64,000 bases of DNA, from assembly GCA_039621445.1 (NCBI GenBank), contig CP154954.1, positions 4,661,636 to 4,725,635 of the forward strand, given 5' to 3'. The position numbers were made by a program, and so were the translations under genes. This document shows, in pieces, positions 1 to 12,156 of the stretch. The notes below the pieces were generated by a model, which saw nothing but the letters and a program-made list of their open reading frames with translations, was not told where the DNA came from and did not search any database. This stretch comes from Euglena gracilis. Lineage: Eukaryota > Euglenida > Euglenophyceae > Euglenales. Every line of letters starts with the position of its first letter. Within the stretch, counting starts at the first letter, position 1.

Positions 1-363
1 ACGGTCTGTGTGGGTGTTGTGTTGTGCAATGTGGAGTGGTTCTTGGGTTGTCACAATAAAGTTTTTTTCAAATTTCATAAGTTTCATAAATTTCAAAGTA
101 CTAACTACTAACTGTAAGTTACCGAAAGTTACAGCTATGTAATTTATTAATCTTAAATTAAGCAAAATTTACAATGCTACTTTCTTTGACCCAAAGTCAA
201 TGGGTTTCAGGCCAAAAACGGGGCGCTGGCGGGTTGAAAAACACTCAATTTCGGCTCGAAAACAGGTTTTCCGGGTCTGGGAGGCCAAACATGGTTTCGA
301 GCAAAATATATTTTTCGATTTTTTCTGGACATTTTTCACCCAAAAATGGCCAAAAACGGTAAA
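1..363. other. Left edge, no gene recognised
   Basis: AT-rich. An AATAAA hexamer lies at 55-60. 180-360 belongs to the dispersed repeat seen at 27.48-27.78 and 35.0-35.17 kb (GCTGGCGGGTTGAAAAAC). Confidence 0.4.
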
Positions 364-662
364 CCTCCCCCTCCCACCTATAAGAAACCCGTTTCAAATT
401 GGTGGGTTTCCAAAAAATGATCCGAGGGGTTTCTTATATGTAGGGGTTTCTTATAGGTGGGTTTCAATGTCCGTAAAAAAAACTTCGAGCTGACAAAAGG
501 CCGAAAGTGGCCAAAAGCAAACAAAAATTTCCGTTCGGCGCCTTCGGCGCCGTTCAAAGCTCCCCGGGAGTTTCTTATAGGTGGGCGTCGGTCCAAAAAT
601 CCCCAAAGGGTTTCTTGGTGGGGGTTTCTTATAGAGGGGGGGTTCTTATAAGTGGGGGGGTT
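364..662. mobile_element. Small TIR element with TTTCTTATA tags
   Basis: The left end carries a C run, then CACCTATAAGAAACCC; the right end is TTCTTATAAGT followed by a G run. The tag TTTCTTATA/TTTCTTGG recurs about six times, each next to G or C runs. TAA flanks the left edge and TTATA the right, so a TWA-type target duplication is possible but not clean. Confidence 0.5.
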
Positions 663-663
663 A

Positions 664-1560
664 TACCGATATACAGGTCAAAGCAGCCCAAAACTGTACA
701 AAATGGTCAAAACTGGCCCAAAAACGACTGCAACTCGGGCTAGGCGGGGAGTTGCGGAGAAATCAAAATACCGTTAGATAGAGCATTGAAAGAGCTTCAA
801 ATTAGGTCTCCGGACATTTCCTTTGATTTTGCTTCATTTCCGAGATATTTTGGAAACATCAATTTTTTGACCCTGAAATGAGCCAAAAACTGGCTGAAAA
901 GTTGCCATAAATCAGGCTACACGAAGAGTTGGGGGAAAGGTAAACCATGATTGGATAGGGCATTCCAAGGGCTTCATTTTTGCTCTCGGACTTTTCCTTT
1001 GCTTCATTGTCGAGATATTTTGGAAACATCGATTTTTTTTTGAAGAAGAAAAAAACAGCCCCCCCCCAATGGCCGTTTTGGGCCGCAGAAGCGCGCTGGA
1101 ACACGGGCCAGGCGTGTTGGCGGCCAAAACGGCGAAAGGGGGGCGATAGAGGGCCTCCGGGGGTGCAGTTCGTCAGTGGGACATTTCCGGAAATAATGTA
1201 CGTTTTCTCAAGATATTTTCGAAAAATTGATTTTTGACCGATTTTTGAACCCCGGCGAAATGGCAGTCGGAAGGGGTGGCTGGCCGATCCTACCCAGTTT
1301 GGACCCCTTCGCGCGTGAATAACTCGGGCCTGGCGGGGAGTGGGGGTCAAACCCAGGTGATTTGGAAACTAGAAATCCAGTCGCTCGCGACTGAAAAAAA
1401 AAATCCGGGAACGGAGGCGGCATCATGGTGATAATCCGCTGGTTCCCGAGGTGGCCCCGTCCTGGGGGGGGGGAGGGCGGGTGGGGATCCGACCCCCCCT
1501 TTTCCCCAGGGGCAAGCTTCGCTCTTACCCATAAAGGGATAAAAGCTCAGCGACCCCCCC
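664..1560. repeat. Dispersed repeat, copies at 26.4-26.9, 27.3-27.86 and 35.0-35.67 kb
   Basis: Shared blocks include ACTCGGGCTAGGCGGGGAGT, CGCGTGAATAACTCGGGCC and the ATTTTTCGAAAA/GGAAATAATGT stretch. No gene was recognised. Confidence 0.7.
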
Positions 1561-1815
1561 CCCCCCTAATTGGCTAATTGGCCTGACGAGATTGGCCAAT
1601 TTTGGCAAGGCCGCAAAAAGGGCCCAGAAAGCCTCGAAAATCGTCCGTTTTGAAAATGTCAAAGTTTGCCAGATAAGAAAAAGTTGTGACCAATCCAACT
1701 GTGCATAACATATCGACCAACTTTGCACAGATAAGAAATTGGGGGGGGGGTCCTCGAGCCCCCCCCCCCCTATTTGCCCCCCCTAATTGGCTAATTTTTG
1801 TCTGAAGGAGCCCGG
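1550..1815. repeat. AATTGGCTAATT element, copy 1
   Basis: C-run ends sit next to AATTGGCTAAT motifs, and the internal part (GATAAGAAA...ATGACCAATCC, TTTTGCACAG) is shared with 4735-5015 and 29215-29470. The motif near the end (GGAGCCCGGGCATTAGCCAA) forms an imperfect hairpin with AATTGGCTAAT. Confidence 0.6.
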
Positions 1816-2819
1816 GCATCAGCCAAATAGGAGGGGAGGCAGCCTTTTGGCACAAAATGACCACTTTAACCGAGTTATATGTCGTTCAAAGGTCGGGTCC
1901 AAGGTTACCCACCCGAATAGGCGACTAGCATTGCGACGCCCCGGTCCTCAAAATGAAAAACAACTCTGGTTGGAACCAACGTTGCACTCTCAAATATGTT
2001 GCAAAATTGTGCAAAATGTTGATCGGGGACAAAAAATGTCCCCTCTCATCCTAAAACGGCGGCCCCTCATTTGACTTTCCTGCGTCGCCAACGTGGCCGG
2101 TGCCCTCAATGCCATCCACGCCTGCCAGGCTCTCATTCGATGCCGAAGCTGACCAGGTGGCTGCTGTTGTTGCTTGTGTTGGCCCCCCCCTGAAACATTT
2201 TTTTTTTCAGCCAGTGTGTTTTTTTTTTTTTGAGCCAGTCACCCTCCCCCCCCCCCCCCAGGCACTGGCTGACCTCCCCCCCCCCCCCCCCCGGAGTGGA
2301 AGACTGGGTTTTTCAGAGTGACTGATTGGTTTTTGGCCCGGACCCCCTCCCCCCCCAGGGGGGGGGTCGGCAAAAAACCACAAAACTGACCCGGTGCCTT
2401 TTTTGCATGTTTTTTTTGGTCAATTTTCTTTTGGACCCCAGAGTCTAGAGAGTGGACCCCCCCTGGGGTAGTGACTGACTGGTTTCCTGAAAAAAGTGGC
2501 TGACTGGTTTTTCAAAGAGTGGAGTGACCCCCCCTCCTGGGGGGTTGGTAAAAATTGTATGGGTGGGATAGACTGATGGGGGTGATTTGGCCCAAAGTCA
2601 AGCTTCTGGGACTTCTGAAGCCAATGCCCTTGCCCCCTCCCTCCCTCTCCTACAGTCTCGCCAGAGCGACGGCATGTTCCACCGTGCCGCATCATTCTCC
2701 TCCACCCCGCGGAATGATTCACTGAACCTTTTTGTCCCCCCCCCCCCCACGTGCTAAGAAAACCCTTCAAAGAGCTTTGGTCTCTGCGAAGTCACTGGGC
2801 TGATCTTCATCCTCCTGTC

Positions 2820-3660
2820 CTGGGAAACATTGTATTGACCCCTTCGCTGCTTTTACAACGCTTCAGGGCGACACAGAGTTGTTTGGGGGTTTATTCAGAG
2901 GCGATTTGTTGCCAGATCTAATCACTCTGAGTGGTGGAAGCTGGGGGTGTATGTTTTGTGCATATGTGTCTGAGACTCTTCAACGCTCAAAAGAAAGAGT
3001 GTATGTTACACCTGTGCTGCAGTTTGAACAAACATTGCAAAATCAAAATTTCGGGGGGGGGGACATGGTTTCCCCCTGCAATTCTCTTCTATGCTTTTCA
3101 ACCTTGCAAGAGAGCCACCAAAGGCCAACTACATTTTCCGTGTTCTGAAATGTGAATTACGGTGGCTAGGAAAACCGCGGTCAAGCACATGAAATCAACA
3201 AACACCACAATTTTGAGCAGTTTTTCTCACCACATTTGCAAGATAGAGGTTTCCTGGTTGCGGCTGGCGTGGCCTGAAAAAGAATTAAAACAAAATGAAA
3301 ATTACTATTTCCCCAAAATCAAAGTTTCAAATGTTTTATAATTGAAACCTTCCAATGTTTATCTCCTCGCACAATAATATAAATTTTGTATTTGGGTGGG
3401 ATTCAAAAACCTTGATATGCTTTATATTTGTGTGGGAAAATCAAACTTCCGTGACCAAAAGCATATGTGTTTCCCAATGCAATTCTGGACTCATTTTGCG
3501 CCATGTGTTCATGCAAATGCGAGCTAGTCACCATTTTTTGGAGCAAAATTGTCAAATTCATTGCCTAAAACAGTCACAAAATGGAAATTTTTTTCCGCGC
3601 TTTCTGGTATGGTGCAGCTGGCGCGGCACCAAGCGGCACTTACCAAGAGGGGGGGGGGGT
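2820..3660. other. Unique stretch of copy A without recognised gene
   Basis: AT-rich, with only short open frames. Parts (3390-3660) match copy B 32530-32760; the rest has no counterpart in the window. Confidence 0.4.
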
Positions 3661-3678
3661 TCATTTGGTCGCCAATTA

Positions 3679-3779
3679 ACCCTAACCCTAACCCTAACCC
3701 TAACCCTAACCCTAACCCTAACCCTAACCCTGACCCAAACCCTAACCCTAACCCTGACCCTGACCCTAACCCAACCCTG
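3679..3779 (+). repeat. Interstitial telomeric repeat (CCCTAA)n
   Basis: About 16 units of CCCTAA with CCCTGA and CCCAAA variants. The same position in copy B (about 32780) lacks the array, so it was gained in A or lost from B. TTAGGG-type telomeres are found in many eukaryotic lineages and do not identify this one. Confidence 0.95.
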
Positions 3780-4734
3780 AGGGATTTTTTTTACACTTGG
3801 GGAGTTTTGTATCCCGGGGGGTTATTTGGCGGGGTGTTTTGGGTGGTTTTGCGTTGAAGGGAGTTTCCTAGGCGCAGTGCTCGTCGTCCTCGCGACAAGA
3901 GACTGCCCAAATGGATCATCAAGCCCAACCGGGAGCCCTGGGTCCTGGCAGCCGACCTCGCCGCTCCAGCCCAGCCCCCAATCCCCTCCCGGCACACCAC
4001 TGGGGCGGTGCCGCACTCAGGAGTTTTTTTTTTGACGACTGGGGGGTGGAGCTCCTACCCCGGGAAGTCAAGCTCAATGGGAACCCCTCCCGGAGGAGGT
4101 TTTCACTGTTTTCTGTTCCAATTGCCAAAAAAAATTGCATGGTGGTTGTTGTGGGCCTCCAGGTCTGGAGAGCTCTTCCACAAGAAGGAGGAACGATAGG
4201 GCCTTTTGCAAATTGACCCGAACAAGGCCCCAGGGTTTCCCATGTATATCCCCGCATCCAGCTGAATTATTTGATTGTTTTGGTAAGCACCTGATCCTGG
4301 GCGCCCGCACCCAAGCGGTCCCCCTGCCAACAACATTTGTCGCCGCCAACCTACCCTCCCCCGGACCCCAAAAGTGACCCCCAAAAGCCCCCCCCCCCCC
4401 CCCCGAGCTGTGGTGGATGCTGACCCTCCCATTGGACTCCAAAACAGCCCCTGGCCGCGACGCCAGCCTCCGCCTTCGCCAGCGCCTCCTCCCTGGCAGC
4501 GATCCCACGCCCCTGCTCCGCCTGACGGGATCCATCTCAAAGTCCGGCACTGCGGCACAGCGCATACCCCCCCCCCCCCCCAGAAGTGTTCAAGTCATTT
4601 TCCCACCAACTGTTCGAGAACTCCTGCCCTTCGAGGTGGGGCTGATATCTCCCATACTGACATTACGTGTCAGGTGCAGGTAGCGCAAACTCTACACTGC
4701 ATGTTTGATTCCACCCCGGCATGGTCCCTATTTG

Positions 4735-5015
4735 GCTAATGCCCGGGATTCCACTCCTTCAGGATTCCAATTAGCCAATTAGGGGGGGGGGACAATTAGG
4801 GGGGGGGGGGCTCAAGGACCCCTCCCCCCTGATTTCTTACAAGTGCAAAATTGGTCGATTTTTTGTGCACAGCGGGATTGGTCATGACTTTTCTTATCCG
4901 ACAAATTTTGAATTTTCGATACGGACGCTTTTGGAGGTTTTCTGAGCCCTTTTCGCGGCCTATCTGAAATTGGCCGGTCTTGTTCCGGAGGCCAATTAGC
5001 CAGTTGGGGGGTGGG
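4735..5015. repeat. AATTGGCTAATT element, copy 2
   Basis: Reverse orientation relative to 29215-29470. Begins ATTTGGCTAATGCCCGGG and ends near AATTAGCCAGTTGGGGGG. Absent at the matching site in copy B (33.5 kb), so it is an insertion in A. Confidence 0.6.
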
Positions 5016-5129
5016 TTCAAAAAGGGGGGTCCCTTCCTGACGTGAAGGTGTGTTTTTTTTCTTCTTCACCCGGACCCCATTCTTACCGCCCTTTGCTGAT
5101 TGTTATGATTGGGTCTAGCCATATTGACT

Positions 5130-5690
5130 CACAATTAGGGACCCCGGGGGGGGGGAAGGGTGGGTTGGTTGGTCCGCTGGACCCCCCGGGGGTACCCCCT
5201 TGTGGGTCCTCTACCGGAGGTGGGGTTCAGGCTTTTGCTTAAGGGATTGCAGCACCCCCCCCCCAGGAGGGGGGGCTGGGCTGCAGCTAGTCCAAATTTG
5301 GCTAGTGGGATTTCTAGCAGACCCTTGGGGGGGGGTCTGCTAGCAGGGCTAGCAGGGCTAGCAGGGCTAGCTAGTGGAATTTTTTTTTCCAGTGACCGGT
5401 GCGAAGCGCCGGAAATTTTTTTTGGGACCCCCAAAAATGGCCAAAAATGCCCGTTTCTGGCCATTTTTGGGAATTTCTGGAACAAAATCAGCCAAAAACC
5501 TCTTAAAAACCTCATTTCCACCTTGGTGCGCAGCGACGGAGGAATTTTTTTTTTCAGTGGGGGGACCCCCGACCCCCTCGGGGGGGGGGGTCCTGGCTAG
5601 TCCATTTTTTCCAGTGTCTAGCCGATTGTCTAGCCATAACCCCCCCCACGGGGTCCTTAAGCAAAAATCTGGTGGGGTTTCACCTATTTT
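5130..5690. repeat. Repeat with CTTAAG-containing inverted ends and CTAGCAGGG tandem
   Basis: TTTTGCTTAAGG at 5232 is mirrored by CCTTAAGCAAAA near 5655. Inside are tandem GCTAGCAGGG decamers (5337-5376), a GCGAAGCGCC hairpin, and sequence shared with 28070-28370 (TGCAGCTAATCCAAATTTGG type). Confidence 0.6.
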
Positions 5691-6285
5691 GGCCTTTTTT
5701 TTGGCGTGAAGTGCCGAAAATTTTTTGATTGCAAATTTTCCCAGATTGCCCAGAAAACACGCCTCAATACATATTTCCCCTTAATTTCAGTTTTTTTTTC
5801 CCTGCCTGAAGAGCAATTTGGCGTTCTCATTTCATTGGTTCAAAGGCTTTCAGAAGCATTGAAATAATCCCCCCTGCAACACACTTGCAAAGAAAACATA
5901 AGAACAAAAAATTTCCTTGTGGAAGCGGTGTACCTTCACTCCCCCCCCCCACAGATTGGCCACCCTTAGGCGCTTGGACCTCCAAATGGCTGCTGTCGTC
6001 GCCAATTTGCGATTATCCTGGCCTTCTTTTTTGTTGAAAATATGGGAGCATTGGTGACGATGCGGACACTTCTTTCAGATTGCTGGATGCTTAATGCTTT
6101 TTTTAAGCATTTTGAAGATTTTGGGACTTGGGCTTTCAATAAACTTGTATCCCAGCAAAACTCGTGAAATTGTTATGCCCCAGGATGTGCCAGAGTGCTG
6201 CCCATGAACGGTGAGAGACCGAGTGCTGCCGAAGTTCTTGCCAGGGTCATAATCTATTGGCTCTGTGGAAACACCATCGCCGTCA

Positions 6286-6443
6286 CCCCCCCCCCCCCAA
6301 AGTGGCAACCCTCCAGGCACCGTGGGACCCCAAAATGGCGGGTCAAATATTGGACTTCAGCGCCTTTGGTGCCGAAGGAAAATGGCCATTTTGAGGCGGG
6401 TGAACCAAAATTTGCCAAAAATATTTGGCCACTTGGGGGGGGG
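6286..6443. mobile_element. Small C/G-run-ended element present only in copy A
   Basis: Left end: C run then AAAGTGGCAACC; right end: GGCCACTT then G run. The matching site in copy B (about 34045) lacks it. The interior has a CCTTTGGTGCCGAAGG hairpin. No exact target duplication was seen. Confidence 0.5.
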
Positions 6444-7136
6444 ACATTTTAAGGGGTGGGGTGAGGGTAGTTTCATCCTGCTTCTCGACCTTTTGGTGCT
6501 GGTTTGCAATGTCAAGGCAGGGCATTGCCACCTCTTGTGTGTTAGTTTGCCAAGTATGCCGCCGATGGGCCGATCTTTTTGGAGGACAGCATTTTAATTG
6601 TAACAAAAAAAGCAGGATGACCCTGAGACAGCCGGGAACACGGGTAGCCTCGGAGCAAAAGAGACCAGAACTTAAAAACTTTTTATGAGACGTATCTCAC
6701 ACTGCAGTCAGTATGACCCAGTGGTTGGGCTTCAGGTGCGACGTTTGGTCTGCATCACTACCCCGACATTGCTGTCATTAAATAGAATTCACATTTTTTG
6801 TGCTTTTTGTGTCATGTTTTTTTGAGGGCCACAGTCCAGGGGTAGGTCTGTGCCCTCAACCCCGCCGCCCTTTGCCCAGCAGAGCAGAGGTGTGCCTCAG
6901 ACCGCTGGGATGACTCAGAGGTCTCATGTGGCTCGTCTCCCCAGCCCCAGCCCAGCAACACCGCCAAGCGAGCCGGCTGGGTTTGGGGTGGCGCCACTGC
7001 TTGGCGGCGCCACTGGGCCCATAAGGGTTCCCATCGTGCAGCCCTGGTTCTTCAAAAGAATACCAGTTTTTCAGCCATCCACACTCTTCACAGATATGTT
7101 GTAATAATATGCATAATATATACACATAGTATATAC

Positions 7137-7252
7137 ATACATATATATATATACATGAAATATATATGTGCATATATATGTATACATACATAGAAACATA
7201 TGTATACATATATATGTACATACACACATATTCATAAATCTGTATGCATATA
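7137..7252. repeat. TA-rich ACATATA/ATGTATA tract
   Basis: Degenerate ATAT/ACAT repeats, corresponding to the (ACAT)n array at 36.5 kb in copy B. The long open frame across it is an artefact. Confidence 0.8.
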
Positions 7253-7463
7253 CAGATATCCGACAGCCTCATACTAGTGCCACTGGTGTGACGGGGGGGG
7301 GGTATGGCAACCCCCGCCCCTGCATCATACGAGTGCCGCTGAGCGATTTTGGCCGGTTCTCCCTCCGACCCAATGATCCTGTGATCCCACGACCCCATGA
7401 TCCCGCCTGGGGAATGCCGGTTGTTTCCGCCGCGGGGAGGCGAGTTCCACACACCCTCAGTAA

Positions 7464-7891
7464 ACCCCCCCCCAATTAGAAGCCCCCCGGGGCTACTATT
7501 CGGTCACTCTGCGGAAAACCCGAGGGGGGGGCTTCTAATTGGGTACCCTTTGTCTAAAGGAAAAACTTCGGCCGACGGTCGATCCGGGGATCGAACGGGG
7601 TCCAAGTTTAAAAAATTGCAAGACGCATTTATTCAGTTTTTGGGTGGATAGGCCATGTTTCAAGGATACTGGATATCACTTTTGTTCCCAATGTCGACCT
7701 TTTTTCGTGGAGAATTTTCGTGTTTTTTCACCATTTTTCGGAAATTTTTTCGTCAAATTTCCCCCCGGCTTCGCCGGGGGGAGGGGGGGCTGTTATTTGG
7801 ATTTTTGGCGGGAAACCTGAGGGGGGGGGGGCTTCTATTTGGGGGGGGTTGTTATTTGGGGGGGGGGGCTTCTAATTGGGGGGGGGGGGGT
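7464..7891. mobile_element. TIR element with TAA target duplication (428 bp)
   Basis: Ends are ACCCCCCCCCAATTAGAAG and its reverse CTTCTAATTG plus G run plus T. TAA abuts each end (7461-7463 and 7892-7894). Copy B at about 36865 shows the empty site with a single TAA. Inside, the tag CTTCTAATT/CTTCTATTT/TGTTATTT repeats next to G runs. A 3-bp TWA target is usual for PIF/Harbinger elements; the TIR itself was not recognised. Confidence 0.75.
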
Positions 7892-9225
7892 TAAAGGGAT
7901 TGGGGTCAGGGTCAGGAATCGGGTTAGAATAGGGATTTGAGGCCGAAGTCAGACCAGACTGAAATCCCAGAACTAAAACAGGCCTAAAATGAGGCCTCAC
8001 CTGCGGCCAAAAAATCCTCAAATTTAATTGCAACCCTAATCCTATCCTCATCATTGACGCCACTTTTCTCATCTGGCATTTGGATGTGCTCCAGAAAAAG
8101 TTACAGTTAAAGTAATTTCGGAGCCCCCGAAATTGGGTTACGGTGCATTATACAACACAGGCCCAGACCCCTGTCACACTAGTCCCCCCCCCCTTTTCAG
8201 AGTGCAAGCGATCTGTGTGGTTTTCTTTTAAATCAAATTTGATGTTGTCAAACCATTAACTCAATGGGGGGGGGGTTCAAGTTCATGCTCCGGCTGGTTG
8301 GCCCAGTTGAAGGGTGATTGTTCTCTGCCCATTTTCTTCTTCCCCAAAATTTTTTGTTGACCAGCTCACCTTCCGAAAGTCATCTGGCCTGGAATCCGGG
8401 CTGTTCCCATCACAGGGCCCAAACCTGTCCCCTGCTCCACCAATGCTGTCAGTCTCCCTGCCCCTTTCGTGCATGACCCATACTCCTTTAAAGGTCCCTG
8501 GCCTCCTGCGCCAGTCTGCAACTGGTGCAGGGGTTTTCTTGAGCTGGAGGTGGCCCTACCCCCGGGGGGCGATCCAGCCAGCCAGCATTTTTCCCCAGCC
8601 AGCAGCTACCAGCTGGGCTTCAGACCCCCCCTCCCCCAGAGCGGGGGACTGCAAAATACTTCCGGCCAGTATGTCTGTCATTGAAACCGTGCCTGTGGTA
8701 TTTTGCCTTTATTTGTCAATTGGTTTTTGCTAATGAGTCATGTGGTGTTTGTTTTTGAATTTGTTTTTAAGTTTCGGCCCGATAGTATTGTTTCAGGCCC
8801 CGAAGGCACAAGCAACGCCCTCACCCATCCCAGATACGTTGATTGTGAAGTGCGGGAGATTCAAACACCAAAAGCATTTTTTTTTCCATTTCCAAACCCA
8901 AACCAGTCCAGAATTGAGTGACCCTGATGCACAAAAAAAATCCAAAAACAGGGTCAATCAGAGGGTCCAGGTTTCAAGACGACCAATTTTTTTTTTCAAA
9001 GGATGCACTACCCCCCCCCCCCTAGTCGTACAACCACCCCTCATTTACGACCACCCCCCGGTCACAGGTTGCAGGTCATGGGGGTGTTATGACCCCCCCC
9101 CGTTCACAGGTTGCAGGTTGCGAAAAATTTAACACCACCTTACCTACGATCGCCCCCTCATTTACGACCACCCCCCGGTCACAGGTTGCAGGTTATGGGG
9201 GTGTTACGACCAAGTACCTCTGATG

Positions 9226-9366
9226 ATGCTGGGCGATGCTGGGCGATGCAGGGCGATGCTGGGCGATGCTGGGCGATGCTGGAATTTTGGAGACCAGAGG
9301 TGGGGTTCCGATGCTGGGTGATGCTGGGCGATGCAGGGCGATACTGGGCGATGCTGGGCGATGCTG
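9226..9366. repeat. GATGCTGGGC decamer minisatellite
   Basis: Two clusters (9226-9285, 9320-9366) of GATGCTGGGC/GATGCAGGGC units. A third cluster lies at 10671-10735 near the other end of the same element. Confidence 0.9.
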
Positions 9367-9751
9367 GCATTTTTTTTGTACATTTTGAAGATTTAAACCC
9401 ATTTCTGGGATAATTTCCCCACAATTCTCCAGTCTTGCACCCATTTTGGCCATTATGGATCAATTTTTGCTAATTTGGGGGTTATTTGTCACTGAGTTGG
9501 CAAATATTAGGCTAATTTGGGTCAATATGAGCGCATTTTATGGCATTTTGGGCCATTTTGTGCCTTTGTGGTAGTTTTGGGTCATTTTTCACAATCTTTT
9601 GGCGTTTTTTGGGTATTTTTTTTGGTCATTTGAAGCATTTTAGGTCATTTTGGTTGCTTTTTGGGGGCTTTTTGTGGTCAATTTTGGGTTTTTGTGGTCA
9701 TTTTTGGGTTTTTGTGGTTATTTTGGCTAGGTTGGGTGCCAATGGATGAAT

Positions 9752-10205
9752 ACTGGACAGACTCTGGACAAGATGCAGATGCTGGACAAGATGCAGCCGT
9801 TGGACAATGTGTACATACCAGACAAGATGCCGATGCTGGGCAAGATGAAGTGGATGCAGATACTGGACAACATGCAGATGGTGGACAAGATGCAGATGCT
9901 GATAAGATGCCGATGCTGGACAAGGTGCCGATGCTGTACAAGGTGCAGATGCTGGACAAGATGCAAATGCTGGACAACATGCAGATGCTGGACAAGATGC
10001 AGATGCTGGACAAGAAGCAGATACAGGACAAGATGAAGTGGATGCAGACACTGGACAACGTTGCAGATACTGAGAAGATGCCGATGCTGGACAAGGTGCA
10101 GATGGTGGACAAGATGCAGATGGTGGACAAAATGCCGATGCTGGACAAGGTGAAGATGCTGGACAAGATGCAGATGGTGGACAAGGTGCAGATGCTGGAC
10201 AACGC
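9752..10205. repeat. 18-bp GATGCTGGACAAGATGCA minisatellite
   Basis: About 25 degenerate units of 18 bp (six codons), so all frames stay open and encode QDADAG-, LDKMQM- or HLVQHL-type repeats. A second array is at 45722-46060. The open frames are read as repeat artefacts. Confidence 0.9.
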
Positions 10206-10244
10206 CACTTTGCTGTGTCCTTCCTTGGTTGTTGTTGGCAAAGG

Positions 10245-10620
10245 TGGGCAAAGGTGGTCAAACAGGAACAAAAGTGGTCAAAAAGCAGCAAAAGCGATCA
10301 AAAAGCAGCAACAATGGCCAAAAGTGGGCAAAAAGTAGCAAACGTGGGCAAAAGTGGTCAAAAAGCAGCAAAAGTTGTCAAAAAGTGGTCAAAAAGCAGG
10401 CAAAGGTGGTCAAAAGTGGTCAAAAAGCAGCAAAAGTGATCAAAAAGCCGCAAAGGTGGTTGGAAATAGGCAAAAGTGGGCAAAAAGCAGTAAAAGTGGT
10501 CAAGAAGCAGTCAAAATTGGTCAAAAGGCAGCAAATGTGGGCAAAAGTGTTCAAAAAGCAGTCACAGTGGTCAAAGAGCAACCAAAGATAGCCAAAAGTA
10601 GCCAAAAGTGGGCGAGAGCG
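10245..10620. repeat. AAAGTGGTCAAAAAGCAGCA minisatellite
   Basis: Degenerate 20-30-bp units of GGGCAAAAGTGGTCAAAAAG for about 375 bp, inside the 9011-10826 element. Lys-rich open frames across it are artefacts. Confidence 0.9.
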
Positions 10621-10839
10621 GCAAAAGCAGCAGTCATAAAAGGTACACCTTCAAGGGCTCCAAAGACGGTGCTGGGCGATGCTGGGCGATGCTGGACGAT
10701 GCTGGGCGATGCTTGGCGATGCTGGGTGATGCTGGACCCAGGGGCATGGATGACCAGAGGTGCTTGGTTACGACCCCCCCCCTGGTCACAGGTTCCAAGA
10801 ACCCGGTCGTACGACAAGGGGGGGGGTACGTAGAAAAGT

Positions 10840-12120
10840 GTCAAAAACCATGATGGAAGTTAACTCTGCCTAAGATTGTCACTGGGGGGGGGGGGCTTGA
10901 AAGGGAATAATTGTTGTGGGAAAATTTTTCTGCACGAAATTTTGACCAGGATTTTTCCCACCATTTTAAGGATCCATCCAGGATTTTTTCGGCAAATTTA
11001 AGAAAAATCCAATTTCCTCCAGTGAACACTTAAAATTTTTTCTTCGACGCTTCGCCCAATTTCTGGAATGTATTTTTGTTCCAAATCACCTATTCGGAAT
11101 GTATTGATCTTTCAAAATGAAAGAATGCGTTTTTTTTTTTGCTTTTTTTTGCAGTTTTGGACTTGAATATTTTACCAGCATTTTGATTTTGGGTTTGTGA
11201 AAACCTCAGGATTTGGTGAATTCTCTTGTGTTTCCCTGAAACAGTGGCTTCACAAGATTTTTTTTGTCCAGGTTTTTACCGACCATTTTCAGTGAGCTTT
11301 TCATAATGTTTCCGTCATTTTAAGGATTTGCCAATATTTTTCCCAACAGAGTTTTTCCTGTCAGCAATTGTTCCCGGTCAGTTTCTCCCCCCCAGTACAG
11401 GACAGGCCAGCAGGTTCAGGGGTAGGAGACATTTCGCTGCCGACCCCCCCCCCCCCCGCACCCATCTTCCGAGGGTGGGTCCAGCCAGCCATCAGCCCTC
11501 AGCCAAGCAGCCTTTTTCCAGCCCTGGACCCCCCTCCCCCATCGACGAGTTTAATTTCCAAGCTCTGCAGCTGCCCAAAGACTGGGCGGTAACGGGTTTA
11601 CGGTGAAGCACCAATTTCATTTGCAGAATTGGCAGTTTTTTTTTTTGGTGGTTTCTGCATTTTCGATTTTTTTTTTGGTACCCAGCTCTACCCTGGATCG
11701 GGCCCACTTCCAGACAGGGAACCCGTTGGGAGGGGGGTTAGCCTGCAGCCTTCCTTTCAGCCCGCCCAAATTTTCCATCCTCTGAGCTGAAATAGAGTTG
11801 CAAAGCCAGGATGTACAGACATTTGTTGAAAAATTGGGATAAAAATGGTTAAAAAAATGGCATTTCCGAGGGTTTTTTTGGGTTTGGGTTAGACACCCGG
11901 CCTGGCAGGTGGCCAGACCCCCCCTGGACCAGGCCTGAGCTTGAGAGTTTGCAATCCCCCCGGGACCCTTCCTGCCCACCACCTGTGGCGTTTCTGGGAT
12001 CCGTTCATTTCCCGGGAAACGCCAACAGAAACGTCCAGGACGCTCCCGCCTTGGTCCCCAGAACGGCAGTCGGTTCGGGAGGGGGCTTGAGGTGGCAGGG
12101 CAGAGCCACTTGATCATCCG
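10840..12120. other. Shared A/B stretch without recognised gene
   Basis: Matches 38050-38840 and 40425-40960 in copy B over most of its length. No frame stays intact in both copies. Confidence 0.5.
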
Positions 12121-12156
12121 CGTGCTTAATCATGAAGATATGGGGGGATTTTGGAC

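Larger units (their letters stand above)
9011..10826. mobile_element. 1.8-kb TIR element carrying several minisatellites
   Basis: Left end: 12 C then TAGTCGTACAACC; right end: CGGTCGTACGACAA then 9 G. TA (or TAC) flanks both ends. Copy B at about 38045 has the site without the insert. Subterminal units with CGGTCACAGGTTGCAGG occur twice on the left and once, diverged, on the right. The interior is almost wholly tandem repeats and degenerate TTTTGGGTCATTTT sequence; no transposase frame was found. Confidence 0.7.

Noticed and set aside
7565-7605. tRNA T-arm-like GTTCGATCCCCGG on the minus strand
   Set aside because: No paired T stem, no acceptor stem or anticodon arm at the right distances.
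9752-10205. CRISPR-like array
   Set aside because: Units of 18 bp are directly adjacent and degenerate with no unique spacers; a minisatellite in a eukaryotic context.
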